A program made the position numbers and the translations under genes. From positions 197,601,741-197,665,740 of the forward strand of contig CM041465.1 in the NCBI GenBank assembly GCA_023213395.1: DNA of 64,000 nucleotides, written 5' to 3'. Below, one piece after another: positions 11,900-24,204 of this stretch. The stretch comes from Cycas panzhihuaensis (taxonomy: Eukaryota > Cycadophyta). How positions within the stretch are numbered: the first letter of the stretch is position 1; each line of letters opens with the position of its first letter. Below the pieces are notes generated by a model that did not search any database, was not told the origin of the DNA, and saw only the letters and a program-made list of their open reading frames with translations.

Positions 11900-12190
11900 T
11901 CAAAGTTTGCCGAAAAGTAAAGAACAAACAATAGCCATTTGGGTAATCCAAGGTCGAACCAAAAGAATAGTATATTCCAAATCAACATCAATGATAGCCA
12001 ATGCCATAAAAACTATTTTACCTTCTAAATTCAAGGGTAAAGTTACTTGGCTAAGAGGAATCTTTTGATTTCTATTATAACCGTAATAAATCCACTCACA
12101 AGGATTAAATACCAAAATCTCTATATCTTCAATAGGGCAATGAGAGATAATATTAATAGATGAACCCTCATTAATGATGATATGTCTAAT
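11900..12190 (-). pseudogene. pol: GypA aspartic protease relic
   Basis: On the minus strand a retroviral-type protease reads IINEGSSINII near 12140-12180, where the catalytic D-[ST]-G is now N-E-G. After about 60 residues the C-terminal motif ILLVRPWITQM appears near 11930-11960 (the usual form is I/LLGRPW). A 71-codon frame (11900-12115) holds the second half. It should cleave Gag-Pol but has lost its catalytic Asp. The spacer towards RT (10530-11900) holds only short Ser/Pro-rich frames. Confidence 0.7.
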
Positions 12191-12618
12191 ATTTATATCA
12201 TCTTTAATGATCTCAATATAGGAAGGGGGAATAACATTAGGAGTGTGGTTGACTTAATTTGGTAAAGTAGCCAAGTTGAAAGAGAGAGTAGAACCAAATG
12301 AGCCAATAGGAGTAGGGACTCCTAGTGCACTAAATAAGAGTTATTGTTGGTCAAGCTAATACTTCAAGAAGTTAATAAATGATATCCCAGTGGGAATAAT
12401 CTTTAACTCTTCAACCAAAGAAAATGATCCATCTTCTAAACTAGAGGGAATGGATCAAAACCTAATAGGACGAGGGGGGACTAGTGGTAAAGAGTCATGA
12501 TCTTTTATCATCAAATCATTAGATGATTTGGTAAGACGTGAGCTCTTTGTAATCTTAACCATGTTGATAGTTCTTTTAGTTTCTCTACCTTTAGAAGGTG
12601 CTTGAATATTTACATGCT
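12191..12618 (-). pseudogene. GypA gag-protease linker
   Basis: A low-complexity Lys/Ser/Thr-rich frame on the minus strand (12455-12640, its first codons running into CopB) continues towards the protease with only a few stops. It is the downstream half of the reading frame broken by CopB; the upstream half resumes at 34908. Confidence 0.5.
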
Positions 12619-12623
12619 TTGAT
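12619..12623. repeat. CopB target-site duplication (left)
   Basis: TTGAT directly before the CopB 5' LTR; the same five bases follow the 3' LTR at 34903-34907. Confidence 0.85.
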
Positions 12624-12938
12624 TGTTGGGATAATGCCAATTATTAAAGGGCATGCAAGCTGACCTTAGGCCTACAAAAAGGCACCTTGAGCTACCAAGA
12701 GTTTCCATGCAACCACCAATAACTGACTAGGTATGTATTATATATTATTTTATTCATTTTTTAAATTATTTGTTACTATGTTAGGTTGAGGTGGTCCACC
12801 ACCTCCCCAAATTATATATTTGAGGGGAATGCCTCTCTAGTGTTTTTCAACACTACCAAGCAATCTATAGATGATTTTACACTCTTCAAACATGGAAATA
12901 TGACTTGTATTCGGCTTACTCTACTCCTCAGTCTAACA
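12624..12938 (+). repeat. CopB 5' LTR
   Basis: A 315-bp LTR bounded by TG and CA. A TATA-like element (attatatatt) lies at 12811-12820. About 20 bp downstream a short hairpin, agtgttttt/caacact (12839-12854), is probably near the start of R. The 3' copy keeps the hairpin with both arms changed. Confidence 0.9.
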
Positions 12939-12940
12939 TT

Positions 12941-12952
12941 TCATATCAGAGC
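12941..12952 (+). other. CopB primer-binding site
   Basis: tcatatcagagc, two bases after the LTR; its last nine bases match the tggtatcagagc site complementary to the 3' end of initiator Met-tRNA used by many plant copia elements. Confidence 0.75.
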
Positions 12953-14110
12953 GAGTGTTCAAGTAAGCATTTAAGCGAGCATTTAAATTTGAGATTCACA
13001 ACTATTATTTCATGTGATTTGGTATGTATTTAATATAGTGATTTATTAAAGGTGAAACTATATAAAGCTATTGTCTATATTATTGAATTCCTTTTATACG
13101 TATTCGTTCATTTTACCCTACGTTGTCTGCCTAATTTCATTTGATTCTATCTTCTCAATCATTGATTAAAACTATGTCATATGACTATTTGTTTTGATCG
13201 TGATTGAATCTTCTATCTAGTAGTGCAGATCATTTATTTTTTTACTATTCCAATTGAAATATTTCATCCATTTTTTATTAATTTTTTAATTTAATTTTGG
13301 GTCAACAAGGTAACCTTAGCTTTAATAGAGTCCAACTCTAAAATAGACAAGCAAAACCATTACAAGTGACTACTCATTTTGATCGTAGCTAAGTTATCTT
13401 CTTAATAGAAGAAACTATTTGAGATTTCATGTCTTCTTGATGGAGAAATTTCCCTCAAAATGACCATCACCTCTTCAGTTTGTGAAAGCCCTGTAGCTAT
13501 TCCTTCTTTTTTTTTTCTCTCTAATTTTAATATTTCTTCAAAAATAAATTAATACACCTATTCTACTTAGTGTTATGCCCCTTTATGGTGATTTTGATCA
13601 CACTTAGATCAAAATTTTAATGTATATTCATCCTCTGTTCGTCGTTTGGCAGTCTATTCACTGTGCACTATTTTTCACTCTTTATTCATATAAGTATATA
13701 TATTTTAAAAAATATTTATCATCGATCATTGGGTATGATCGATCTCTCCTTGAGATCAACTGTGTGATCATTTTTTATTGAATTTAAGTCTAAATTTATT
13801 AGTATTACTGTTTTGTATCTTTGTCTTCTACCGTATGCCATTTTTTCAATGTACTTTATTATTTTTTATATATAAAAATACTTTTTTTTTTAAAGATCTT
13901 TTTGATTGATTACTAGTTTTGAATCCTGTGGATTCCCTTTTAGATATATTTTGATCTACTTTAGATTGCTTTTTGGGTGTTTTGATCAATTATGTTTGTC
14001 ATTCTTCGATTTGTATGCACTCTATTAATACTCAATTAAATTTTGTTGTTATATTTTACTTTTTATAAAGTTTGAAGTGTATTAAACTATTTTAGAATCT
14101 CGTTTGGTAT
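12953..14110 (+). other. CopB leader, first part
   Basis: T-rich untranslated leader without a supported gene. It is interrupted by CopC at 14116 and continues from 21756. Confidence 0.5.
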
Positions 14111-14115
14111 TTCAA

Positions 14116-14427
14116 TGAAGGAAGGATGGATCTAGGAGATAAATCACTCACATACACACAATGGTAATGGAGAATGAAAAAGAAGATGAAACAAGATATG
14201 AGAGCAAGCTTGGAGGTGAGAATAAATAATGACTGCCTCCTTGAGATTTCACCTTTTATTATTGAGGGTGAGAATTAGGGTTAGGATTTTCCCGCCTAAT
14301 GACATGAACCTGAAATTATATCTAAACACACATAAAGTGCATTTCATTAAGAGATAAATGATAATAATATATCGTAAGGTCACATAATTAATCTACACAA
14401 ATGACCTTGATACATTAACCTCTTTCA
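14116..14427 (-). repeat. CopC 3' LTR
   Basis: 312 bp. The inner side reads atccccacc, which is the polypurine tract ggtgggga on the minus strand (about 14428-14436). Same length as its partner at 21444-21755. Confidence 0.9.
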
Positions 14428-14869
14428 ATCCCCACCTTAATGGTGGAAGGTCATTTTGAGAAAATCTATTCTATGAGGTCTTCATTTGAGCCTCATTATT
14501 ATATTGAAATTCTAAATGCCACTTTTATGGGAAAACCCTCATGGGGAATAAAAACCCACAAACTTTCTAAGATCTATAGCCCCTTTTATAAATTAAAATA
14601 GTTAAGGTGGCTCTTTGATGTAGCCTGATAGCCAAGCAACTTAAATGTATAGCTTAATTTGCTAAGTCTCCATATACTGTTTGGTCATCCCCTATGCTCG
14701 GTTTTCACAGGTTCTGATTTTCCAAAACTAGTAAAACCCTTATCCTTCTATGCCCATATGGGATTTTCACAAAGAGGATAGAGCAGAGACTTACTCTTAT
14801 TCTTCTGCGCCCACAATGGATTTTCATGAAGAGAATAGAGTATGATGATCCTACTGCCATCCTTTTTTA

Positions 14870-15250
14870 TCAATCGAAGATGAAGGCCCTAAGGCCGAGC
14901 TGCCTTCGGAACTATTAAACTTCACCTTTTGCAGCAGTTTGGTGAAGATATCAGCTACTTGATCTGCTGTGAGGCAGTAATCTAATTGAATTGTGCCATC
15001 ATGAACAAGTTCTCTAATCGTATGGACTTTCATACTTATGTGTTTAGTACCATCATGAAATACATGCTTTTTCGCCATGTAGATTGTTGATTGATTATCT
15101 ACATGAAGACTCATAGGACTTGTTTGGGTGATATTCAGTGTTTCCAATATTTTTCTTAGCCATATCACCTCTTTACTAGTCTCGTAGCGTGAATGTATTC
15201 GGTGGTTGAATCTGTAACTATCTTCTGTCATTTGGATCTCCATGATATTG
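14870..15250 (-). pseudogene. pol: CopC RNase H relic
   Basis: A 130-codon minus-strand frame covers the end of copia pol. It reads SKEVIWLRKILETL, then LHVDNQSTIYMAKK (the Asp-bearing strand), FHDGTKHISMKVHTIREL and DQVADIFTKLL, the usual copia C-terminus. This is the cleanest surviving block of CopC pol. The N-terminal RNase H part, upstream of 15250, is frameshifted. Confidence 0.85.
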
Positions 15251-16555
15251 GTGATATTCCAGGAAACGTTACGTACCCAGGCATAGATCTTCTTATATCT
15301 TTATCTCTTACAAAGCATAAGTCTGTGTATGCAGAAATCTTGAAGTCTCAATTAGGTTTATACAATAGACCATATTTGCTGGTCATCTTAAGGTATCTCA
15401 ACACTCACACTACTGCCTCCTAATGATTCTTCTTAGGATTTGTCAGGTAACGAACAAGAATGCCGATAGTGTATAATATCTGGCCTTGTATTGGTAGTGT
15501 AGATGAGACTACCTATAAGTTTACTATAGAGTGTTGTGTCTACCTCTCTAGTATCACCTTCAACTGAGAGTTTGGTATTAGGGTCCATAGGCAACATTAC
15601 TGGTCAAGCATCTTCTAACTAAAACTTGGTTAGAAGATCATTGATGTATTTTTCTTGGGAGAGGAAAAAATTTCCATTGTTTTGTGTTACTTCAATTCCC
15701 AAGTAATATTTCATCAAACTGAGGTCAGATAATTCAAATGTTTTGCCAAGGTCCTTTTTCAGCTAAGTTATTACCTGTTCACTATTACCTGTTACTAGCA
15801 TGCCATCCACAAAGATTATGAGATAAGTGACTTTATCCTTATGATGCTTGATGAACAACGTTACATCAATATCTTGATAGTCACAAGCCTCGTATCCAAG
15901 TTGCCTCATCCTTTTAGACAACTTGGCAAACCAAGCGCGAGGGGCTTGTTTAAGGCCATATAAGGACTTTCTGAGCTTGCAAACCTTATGCTCTTGACCT
16001 TCGATCTCATATCCTTCTGGCTAAGCTATATAAATTTATTTTTCAAGATCTCCATTAAGAAATGTGGTCTTAATATCAAGTTGGTGGATTTTTCAACCCT
16101 GTTGAGCAGCCAAGGCTATAAGAGTTCTAATTGTAGGCCACTTGGTTGTAGGTACAAAGACTTTAGTGTAGTTGATGCCTTCCCTTTGTGTAAATCCTTT
16201 AGCTACCAACCTCGCCTTATATTTTTTAAGGGTGTCATTTGATCTATATTTGTTTTTGAACACCCATTTATTTTGAACTATCTTTCTACCAAGTGGTAGA
16301 TCAATGAGCTTTCATGTACCATTCTTGATAAAATATTGGTACTCTTTGTTCATGACATTTCTCCAAGTTGTATGCTTTACAACTTCTTGGTATGTTAAGG
16401 GCTCTTCATTAAGAGTAAGGTGTAGTTCTGTTGGTTCAAGCTCAATATATAATGATTCCTACATCCTTACTCTATGGGCACTTCGAGTGCTAGTTTTGCC
16501 CACCTCATCTGGTCATATGTCCTTATTAAGTTGGCGGGCTTCTCGAGATCCTTAA
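15250..16555 (-). pseudogene. pol: CopC reverse transcriptase relic
   Basis: The minus strand shows copia RT blocks spread over several frames: a linker near 16450-16550, a WxxA-type start near 16350, a KARLVA-like region near 16200 now broken, FLMEILKNKF near 16050, YMALNKPLALGLP near 15930 (LYGLKQAPRAW position) and the region of the YxDD box near 15810, where I read no clean motif. Many TAG stops and at least three frame changes. Orientation and order agree with integrase upstream and RNase H downstream. Confidence 0.7.
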
Positions 16556-16835
16556 GTTGGGAATGATGTCCTCATTTCCTCAACTTCTTGGTTCTTATCT
16601 TGTTCATTAAAATGATTATTTTTTGAGGAGGATGTTAATGCACCTGAGGAAGATGGTCCTTTTGCCACTGTTTTGCCCTTGTCAAATGAAGCTGGAGAGG
16701 ATGGTTCTTCTATAATAGCTTTGCCTTTGTCAACTCTACTATCTTTAAAAGATGGTGCTGGATGTGCACTCATTGGTTTAGAGTCACAACTTGTATCCTC
16801 CAAGGCTCTATTGCCAGCTTCCAACATTTAGAGTA
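16552..16835 (-). pseudogene. CopC integrase-RT linker
   Basis: A 91-codon Ser/Lys/Glu-rich minus-strand frame, typical of the hydrophilic linker between integrase and RT in copia Pol. It follows a run of C residues at 16852-16862. Confidence 0.45.
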
Positions 16836-16849
16836 ATTTATGTTTGTCC

Positions 16850-17950
16850 CCCCCCCACCCCCCTAAATTTTAGAATCTGAACATCATACTTGATAATATT
16901 ATTATAGCGGCGTGAGGGTACTATGGAGTCTAGTTTAAGTAACTCATCCTCTGTCTCCAGAAAAATAACATCTCTGGTAATGATGATTTTTCGTTGTGAA
17001 GGTATGAAGACTTTATACCTTTTCTTATCCATAGGGTATCCAACAAAGATGCCTTTAAGTGCCCTTGGCTAGAGTTTATTTTGATCTGCATCTAGAATGT
17101 GGGCATAGCATGTAGAGAAAAAAATTTTAAAGTAGTGAACAATGGGGGCTTGTCCTGACCACTTTTCATTAGGTGATTGTACTTCCTTTGATTGGCTAAC
17201 AGCATTAATACAATAAACAACTGTCTAGATTACTTCAGCCTATAAATAGGTAGGTGCATTTTTGTATATTAACATAGCATGGTCCATGTTTATGATTGTC
17301 CTATGCATATGCTCGGCAACTCTATTTTGTTGTGGGGTACCTGCTACTATTGTTTGATACTTGATGCCATTGTCTTGAAGGTAACTTTCAAACTCATGTG
17401 AGGTATATTCACCACCATTATTAGTTTAAAGACACTTGAGTTGATAACTTGACTCTTTTTTAGTGAGGGATTTGAATTCCTTAAATATACGGAATGCTTC
17501 ATCTTTCTTATGTAGAAAAGCTACCCATACTTTTCTAGTGTAATCATCAATGAAAGAGGTATGATATAGCTTACCCTTCAGTGAAGGAATGGGCATTGGC
17601 CTGCATAAATCAGAGTGTACAGACTATAATGGATGGCTCAATTTCCACTGACTTTTGGGAAAGGGTTATCAGTGAGATTTGGCAATAATACAAGCTTCAT
17701 ATTTAAAGGGCTTAGAGGAAAACTTTAGAAGGTTTGGAAGAGTGTTAGAAAGATCTCTAAGTCTATCAATGTGAACATGGCCCATGCGAGCATGCCAAAG
17801 AGCTTCTGGTGATAATGTTGAATGGGTCAAGATGGAATTAAATGTAAATTCCTTTTCAGCACAAGGGCTTTGGGCATAATAGGCTTTAGAAGTTAGAGAG
17901 CCATTCAGTCGAAAGAGTTTACGAGAGAGATGTCCAGTCAAAACCACCTA
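16850..17950 (-). pseudogene. pol: CopC integrase relic
   Basis: On the minus strand the zinc-binding start LWHARMGHVHIDRL with a later CIIAKSH (17669-17820) leads into VHSDLCRPM with the first catalytic Asp (about 17600). DDYTRKVWVAFLHKKDEAF follows, then the second site as TNNGGEY where Asp has become Asn (about 17430), and PQQNRVAEHMHRTI with the catalytic Glu (about 17320). The C-terminus has GIFVGYPMDKKRYKVF (about 17050). Several stops interrupt it. Confidence 0.85.
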
Positions 17951-18046
17951 ATTAGTTAGAGGGTAAATGACCATGAGAGTCTGGTTGTTTGTGGTTACAC
18001 TTGGATCAAATCCATGAGAAACAAGTGTGGATAAAGAGAGTAGGTT

Positions 18047-19450
18047 TTATTTGAGATTGAGAATGTATAAGACATCAATTAATGTAAAATCTTGTAAGCC
18101 TAGGAGTTTTAAGAAAATGTTATCAATTCCTTCAACAGGTTGTTGTGATTTATCATCCATGTGAACAACTCCATGAACATTTGAGTCAAATGTTTGATAT
18201 AAACTGTGATTACATGTCATATGTTGAGTTGCTCTTGTGTCCATGATCCACTGTCCATCGATTAAAGCCACACTATTGGCAATTCCAATAGGGCTTGGTA
18301 TTGGTAAAGGGAATTCACAAGTGATATATCCACACCAAGCTTCAAAGTATCTCTTTGGTTGGTCAATGGCATTTGATGTTGAAGATCCCTCAATTCTTTG
18401 AATATGTGCTTGTACAAAACCTACACCACTAAAGGATTCTTTACAAGTTTCTTCAACATTGTGAGCTCCATGTTTTAGTTGAAACTTGGCCAACTTATAA
18501 GTGGTAGTTTTGTAATATTTTGCTAAGTGTCCTTTACGATTACACCGATCACACATAATAGTTTGATTACCAGTCCCTGAAGAAGTATTAGTTTGGCCTG
18601 ACTGTCTTGCTCTTTATTGAGGTGGCCCTTAGCCTTAAAACTATCGAGGTTGTGATTAAGGGTTTGATTGACCTTGTAGATGATTTCCCATATTTCTTCC
18701 TCTTTATCATGCTCGATTATTTCCTCTGCCACTAGAGGGACCTTGATTTTTTGTGTAGCAAACTTCTTCTTCTACCCCAAGGGTTACATTTAGAAGAGAG
18801 TCAGAGGCTACAATGTTTGTATCAAAGATCTTTTCAAATTCTATGAACTTCTCGGCAAGTGCTTCGAAGTTGAGTATCTTTAATGTTCCACTAGATTGAA
18901 GACTTCTAAGCAAGTTTTCATAATCAGGGACATGTAAACATGACTGGATCAAAAATGCCCAAGTGATGCATTGGATCTTAAAGTCTTTGTTAATTGCCTA
19001 TTTCATTGGTCAAAAGAGATTTATTGTCTCATGAGCTCGTCCCTTCTGCATTTTTAATTTGTTCATTTTCAAAACAAGATGAACAAATTCTAAATTTGAC
19101 TTTGTATCAAAGTTCTTTCTGAGAACTTCTAGGATCTTCTAATATGTATCACGTTCCTCTTCATTTATTAAGTTGTGCAACAAGTGATCAATGACCAATA
19201 GAATTCCTGCATGAATCTTTTCATCATCTATCTCCTATTGTAGTTTAGTTGCAGCATCTGTAGGAGCTATTGGGGCAGATCCACCAGAAGCAACAGTTGT
19301 AGCCATTGCTGGTATACTGGGTGTAGGCTGCAAGTGGGCTCTCCAAAGGCCTTCATACTTTGTAGTATTTTTAATTCTAGTGTACCATATATCCCAATTT
19401 TCTTTGCCTTTTAATATGCAGTTAACATTTTACTTATATTGAGATGACAT
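18047..19450 (-). pseudogene. gag: CopC gag and protease relic
   Basis: The proposed start is ATG at 19450 (minus), giving MSSQYK and then a stop. A copia Gag follows, with LKGKENWDIWYTRI, a TDAATKL linker, IHAGILLVIDHLL and LEALAEK-like helices to about 18720. The zinc knuckle (about 18540) reads CDRCNRKGHLAKYY, the last Cys replaced by Tyr. Protease follows at about 18230-18260 as WIMDTRATQHMT; the D-S-G triad reads D-T-R. Stops are mostly at Gln or Trp positions. Gag would form the particle and bind RNA. Confidence 0.8.
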
Positions 19451-21428
19451 GGTGATGATGAATCAGTAAAAGAGATGATAGAAGTATGTGCCACTGACAC
19501 GTGTGGCTAGTACACCTGGCGCAACAGGGATGTAGAAATGAATGCTATGATGAGAAGCAAGTAATGATTAAGTATTTTTCAACAGCTATGAAAAATGAAT
19601 ATAAGCAATGATGCAAGAATGAGGCCTAATATAGAGCTGGTAAAGAGTGGTGATGTGTCATGCCACTAACCTCTCACTTATGTCTAAATGTAGGTGAGGT
19701 GTTTTATGCCTAAGGGTTCTAGTATACGATTAGGGCCTTCACCTGTAATACTCACACCTATGCTTGGTGATGAAATCCAAGTCACAGTAGAGCTCAAGTA
19801 CTCCCAGTCCTCACCTAGTTCACCAATGAGTAACTATATACCTCCTTCGAAGAGTCAAATGATATTGCGTATCCCACATATATGACAGATAATGGACCAG
19901 GTTAATTTTAATCTTGCATTAAGGTTTTCAGTTTTCTTGGGTGGTTATCAGGATTATCTATGATTGGAGGCCATAGGTATGGCTAACCTGTCCCTCCACC
20001 ACTATTCCAGTTAAGACAAGACCTAGTATGAAATTCACATCTCTCTTATGGCTTGGACTTTAGCCAACCTTGGTCTATTTCAACCAAGGTAAGTGTGTGC
20101 ACAAGTTAAGAACTGGTGGTATAGATCATATGGATGAGATTCCTTTTAGGAATACTCTTAGATGTTTTCGTATAACTAAAAACTGAAATGGAAAGTTGCC
20201 AAATGTACTTACTTGCTTTGTTGTTGTTGTTACTTTTGTGATGCTTTGTTGTTGTTGCTACTTTTAGGATGCTTTCTTGTTGTTGCTACTTTTGTGATGC
20301 TTTATGCTATGTGTGCAAATAGAAAAAGCATGCTAGATTTAGCAGGGGAACCAGATGTTGCTTCTGATCCAAGGTTTCCCTTGCTTTAGTACAATGTTTC
20401 TAAATATGATTTTAGAAGTTTTGATACAAAATCTACAATGAGTTAAAAAATAAATCAATTTTTCACTAAAATGATGATTTTCTAAAATCAATATGCATTC
20501 TATTTTGCCATATTTTGTGATTTTTTACAAAATTTACAAATAATGATAAATGGGTAAATTTTTAAAAAATTACAAATATGATAGTCTAAATGATGAAATC
20601 TAAATTTATGACAGAAGGAAAAAGTGTTCATAATGTCATTTCTAGTAGAGCCGTGAAGTTAGATTTTAGAAAAGGCACAAAAATATTTTTGCCTGAAAAA
20701 GCACCAAAGTAAAATCATGCCAGATCAACTATCTTAGAATATGAACTTTGATATATCAAAGTTTCATTTTGACATGTACATTAACTTTCCCTTCTGTACA
20801 ATCTGTAAAATCTACCAAAACATTACCCAAAATGCCCTTGCAATGTCCTTTGTGGGGTTGAGTAGGCAAAATCAGTAACTATAAGAAAACTGCATAGATC
20901 TCACTAACCAGTGGATGAAATTTGATGAGATTTATCTTAAATTGATCTTAAGACATAAATCTACCAGATCCATTAGTAAAACTTTCATATTTTTAGCTTA
21001 TAATTAAAGGATTTCATTGGAAAAAGTGCTTTAAATCACTTATCCATAAATTTTACCCTTTTGTTACAATTAAAACTCACTATTGCAGGTTGAATCTAAA
21101 TTTTCTCCAGAATACAAAAATGATCCTCTAGTCAATATGACATTGCATGCCAAATTTTATCAACTTCTGAGATGGTCAAAGTTTTTATGAAATTTTGGGC
21201 TTTTAATGTTGTCGGGACTGTTTCAGCAGCTGAACGACTTAAAAAACCTATATTCTTCACCTCTGAATTTTTGTACACATAGAGAAAGTAGCAACATATA
21301 AAATGTTATGATTTTAAGCTCTCAAGATGTTAAAAAGTAATGAATGCACTCTTAATACTCCACATTGAAGCTGAAGGAGGGGCAAAATGACTCCATGCAA
21401 TTGGAATTAAGTGAATAGATCCCCTTGT
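19451..21428 (-). other. CopC 5' leader
   Basis: A leader of nearly 2 kb between primer site and gag, without a supported gene. At 20216-20303 it contains a short tandem repeat. Confidence 0.6.
20216..20303. repeat. Short tandem repeat in the CopC leader
   Basis: About three units of roughly 30-33 bp, each a variant of tgttgttgctacttttgtga followed by tgcttt. The middle unit has ttaggatg in place of ttgtgatg. Confidence 0.75.
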
Positions 21429-21441
21429 GGCTCTGATACCA
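21429..21441 (-). other. CopC primer-binding site
   Basis: The plus strand reads ggctctgatacca, the complement of the Met-tRNA primer site tggtatcagagcc. It lies two bases from the right LTR and defines that LTR as 5'. Confidence 0.9.
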
Positions 21442-21443
21442 CA

Positions 21444-21755
21444 TGAAGGAAGGATAGATCTAGGAGATAAATCACTCACATGCACACAATGGCAATGGAG
21501 AATGAAAAAGAAGATGAAACAAGATATAAGAGCAAGCTTGAAGGTGAGAATAAATAATGACTCCCTCCTTGAGATTTCACCTTTTATTATTGAGGGTGAG
21601 CATTAGGGTTAGGATCTTCTCGCCTAATGACATGAACCTGAAATTACATCTAAATGCACATAAAGTAGATTTCATTAAGAGACTAATGATAATAATATAT
21701 CCTAAGGTCACATAATTAATCTACACAAATAACCTTAATACATTAACCTCTTTCA
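21444..21755 (-). repeat. CopC 5' LTR
   Basis: 312 bp, about 94% identical to 14116-14427 with no indel in the alignment made by eye. Confidence 0.92.
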
Positions 21756-24204
21756 TTTAGTGGGTCGATTTTGGGTTAGACCCCTTCAGACTTTAGCCCC
21801 TGGTTGTATCTAAGTTCATATGACTTCACATTAGGTAGATTTTAAACTTGTATTAATCATTTTTAATTTATTTAGTTTTAAAGGGATATTAACTATATTT
21901 TATAACATTTGAAGTCTGCTAGCCCCCTCTACTAATTAGCGACTAATTATATTCCTCTTCACATGACCAAGGGGCTAAAAGTCAACCTTATTTTAATTTT
22001 TTGACCTAAGGGATACTGTTTACATTTTACACAATATCTTTATACTAGGAGGCCAGATTCTTAAACTTCTTAATTCGTTGGATTTCTCACTCAGAGCTTT
22101 ATAGCCTAGAGCCCTTTTTTTTTTTTCTTGATTTGAGTATAATTTTAGAGAGTTTGATTTAGTCAAAGTAGACTCTTTTTTATACCTTAATTCATTGGCC
22201 ACAAAATGGTCCTTATACAGTTTCTTTAATAACTTAAGTTCTACAACTAAAATTTTTAACCGTTAGAACCATTGGAAAGATTTTTTAGTGCTCTAGGTAT
22301 TATAATAGGTTTCATTACATTCTAATACTATTTTGTAGGTTCTTAAAGCTATTGAAGTTGAGCCTCTGATTCAGTCTCAGGTAGATAATTTTTAAGATAT
22401 TTTGAGCCAAGTTTTTTCATTCTTACTAAATATAATCTTTTATTATCTGATACTAATTGATTATTAATAATATTTTCCTAGTTTTATAAGCTTACAAGTT
22501 AGTTTTAAGCTCTTTAGCATCATTTTTGTCTTCTTAAAGATTATGAGTTCTATTTGGATTGAAGTGACAAACTGGTACTCCTTATCATTATCATTCTCTT
22601 TCGTTAACATATAAATCTAAACCTAAGAGATTTTCTTAAGTATTTTTTGGTTATTTAAGGTGTTTTGCCTTCTTAAATACCTCAAAATTACACTTTGTTT
22701 ACATATGACTTTACAAAAGAGCATTTCTTCATTCCATTTACATTTCTTCTAGAAATATTTGCTAGTAACTTTATACACATTGAGCTCACTGATTCACCAA
22801 TCAAAGGAATATTTTATTTATCTTAAAGCCATTGTATTCCTTGAAGCTTCATAAGTGCATTACATTACATAATTACAAGTTATTTTTTGGTTTTTTAAAA
22901 GCTTTTAAGGCTCATTTCATTTAAGCATCTCATTATATTTTTTTCCATACATATACAGTTCTTCATTTTAAAGTCTCTTATATTCATCATTGCTTGAAAA
23001 GATTATAAGTTGAACATTGGTCTTCATTTTTTTCAAAAGGATTATTTGTCTTGCACTCTCTAAGGATCATTTGGCTATCTTGTTTAAAAGGCATCTGGAT
23101 ATTGAAAGCTTTATTCTTTGGCCCATATTCTTTGATTCATTGAATTCTTAAGAAAAGGTACATATAGTTTCATTAAAAGTTATTTAATTTACTTTGTTAA
23201 GGAGCTTCTTTAACTTGAAAGATAATAGTTTGCATAAAAAATATCTTTACCTTATTTCTTAGTTACTATTTCCTTTTATTATTAAGTTATTTTTCATTAA
23301 GGCATTCATCTAAAGGATCATATATATATTTTTCAAGTTACTTTCCTTCCAAACAAAGTTGTTTATATTATTTAGTTGAAAGATAATAGTTTATATATGT
23401 GCATTTATATTATTTTATTAAGAAGAAATATTTTGATCCTTTACTTCATTTCTCATAGTGGAATTGATTCAAGAGTATTATTTATCTTTTTCATTTAAAA
23501 AAGTATTTAGTCTTACTTATTAAAGTTTCTTTTATTTCTTAGTCTTAAAAGGAACCATTTGTTGCCTAAGCAAGACCATATTTAATACTTATTTTTTCTC
23601 ACATTAAAAGAGATAATCACTTGAATCAACCATTCTATTTCTAGCCTTGTTAAGGGAACAATTAGGACTCTTGAAGTTACCACAATACACATGCCTTTAG
23701 CCTACTCATACTGGATGAGGAACATCACTTTCTATTAGGTGTATTAGGTAGTAGGTTAGGGTGAGGACCCTATCTATTTCTAAAGTTTAGAGACTAAGGC
23801 TAGACCTAGAGAGGGTGAATGCCTTGGTTAGCAAAGCCATCACCACTAGATCTATTGCTAGACATAAGACTAGTATAGGTAAACACACAAATTAGGGGGG
23901 TCTTAACACCTTCTTAGTAGTCTGTGTACTAAGGTATATCAATCTTAGAGCTCATGTACTAGTATATTGGATCCATGGTTTGCCACTTGTGGGTAGGTTC
24001 CAGTAGACATGATAGTAACTAAAGGCTTCGCTTAGAGACACTTAAACTTAGAGCTCAGAAACCTTTTTAGGGACTAGGATATTTATTAAACATTTGGGGA
24101 TAACTGTAAAACTTTATTTTTTAGGATAAATTTTAAAACCTTATTTAGACAATTATATTTTAAGGGTATTCATATCGAAAGGACATTTATCAAAACCATA
24201 GTTG
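21756..24204 (+). other. CopB leader, second part
   Basis: About 2.4 kb of T-rich DNA with short diverged echoes of the CopD leader (28640-30130). No gene is supported. With 12953-14110 it makes a leader of about 3.6 kb for CopB. Confidence 0.5.

Larger units (their letters stand above)
14116..21755 (-). mobile_element. CopC: full-length Ty1/copia element
   Basis: Two 312-bp LTRs of equal length (14116-14427 and 21444-21755) start TGAAGG and end TTTCA. About 19 differences give roughly 94% identity. A Met-tRNA primer site (21429-21441, minus strand) adjoins the right LTR and a polypurine tract adjoins the left, so the element reads right to left. Gag, protease, integrase, RT and RNase H relics lie between in copia order. 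The flanking pentamers TTCAA (14111-14115) and TTTAG (21756-21760) agree at only three positions, so the duplication has decayed or the insertion was irregular. The host sequence is the CopB leader. Confidence 0.92.

Noticed and set aside
22020-22202. A 60-codon minus-strand Lys/Ser-rich frame in the CopB leader
   Set aside because: Low complexity with no support from the similar CopD leader.
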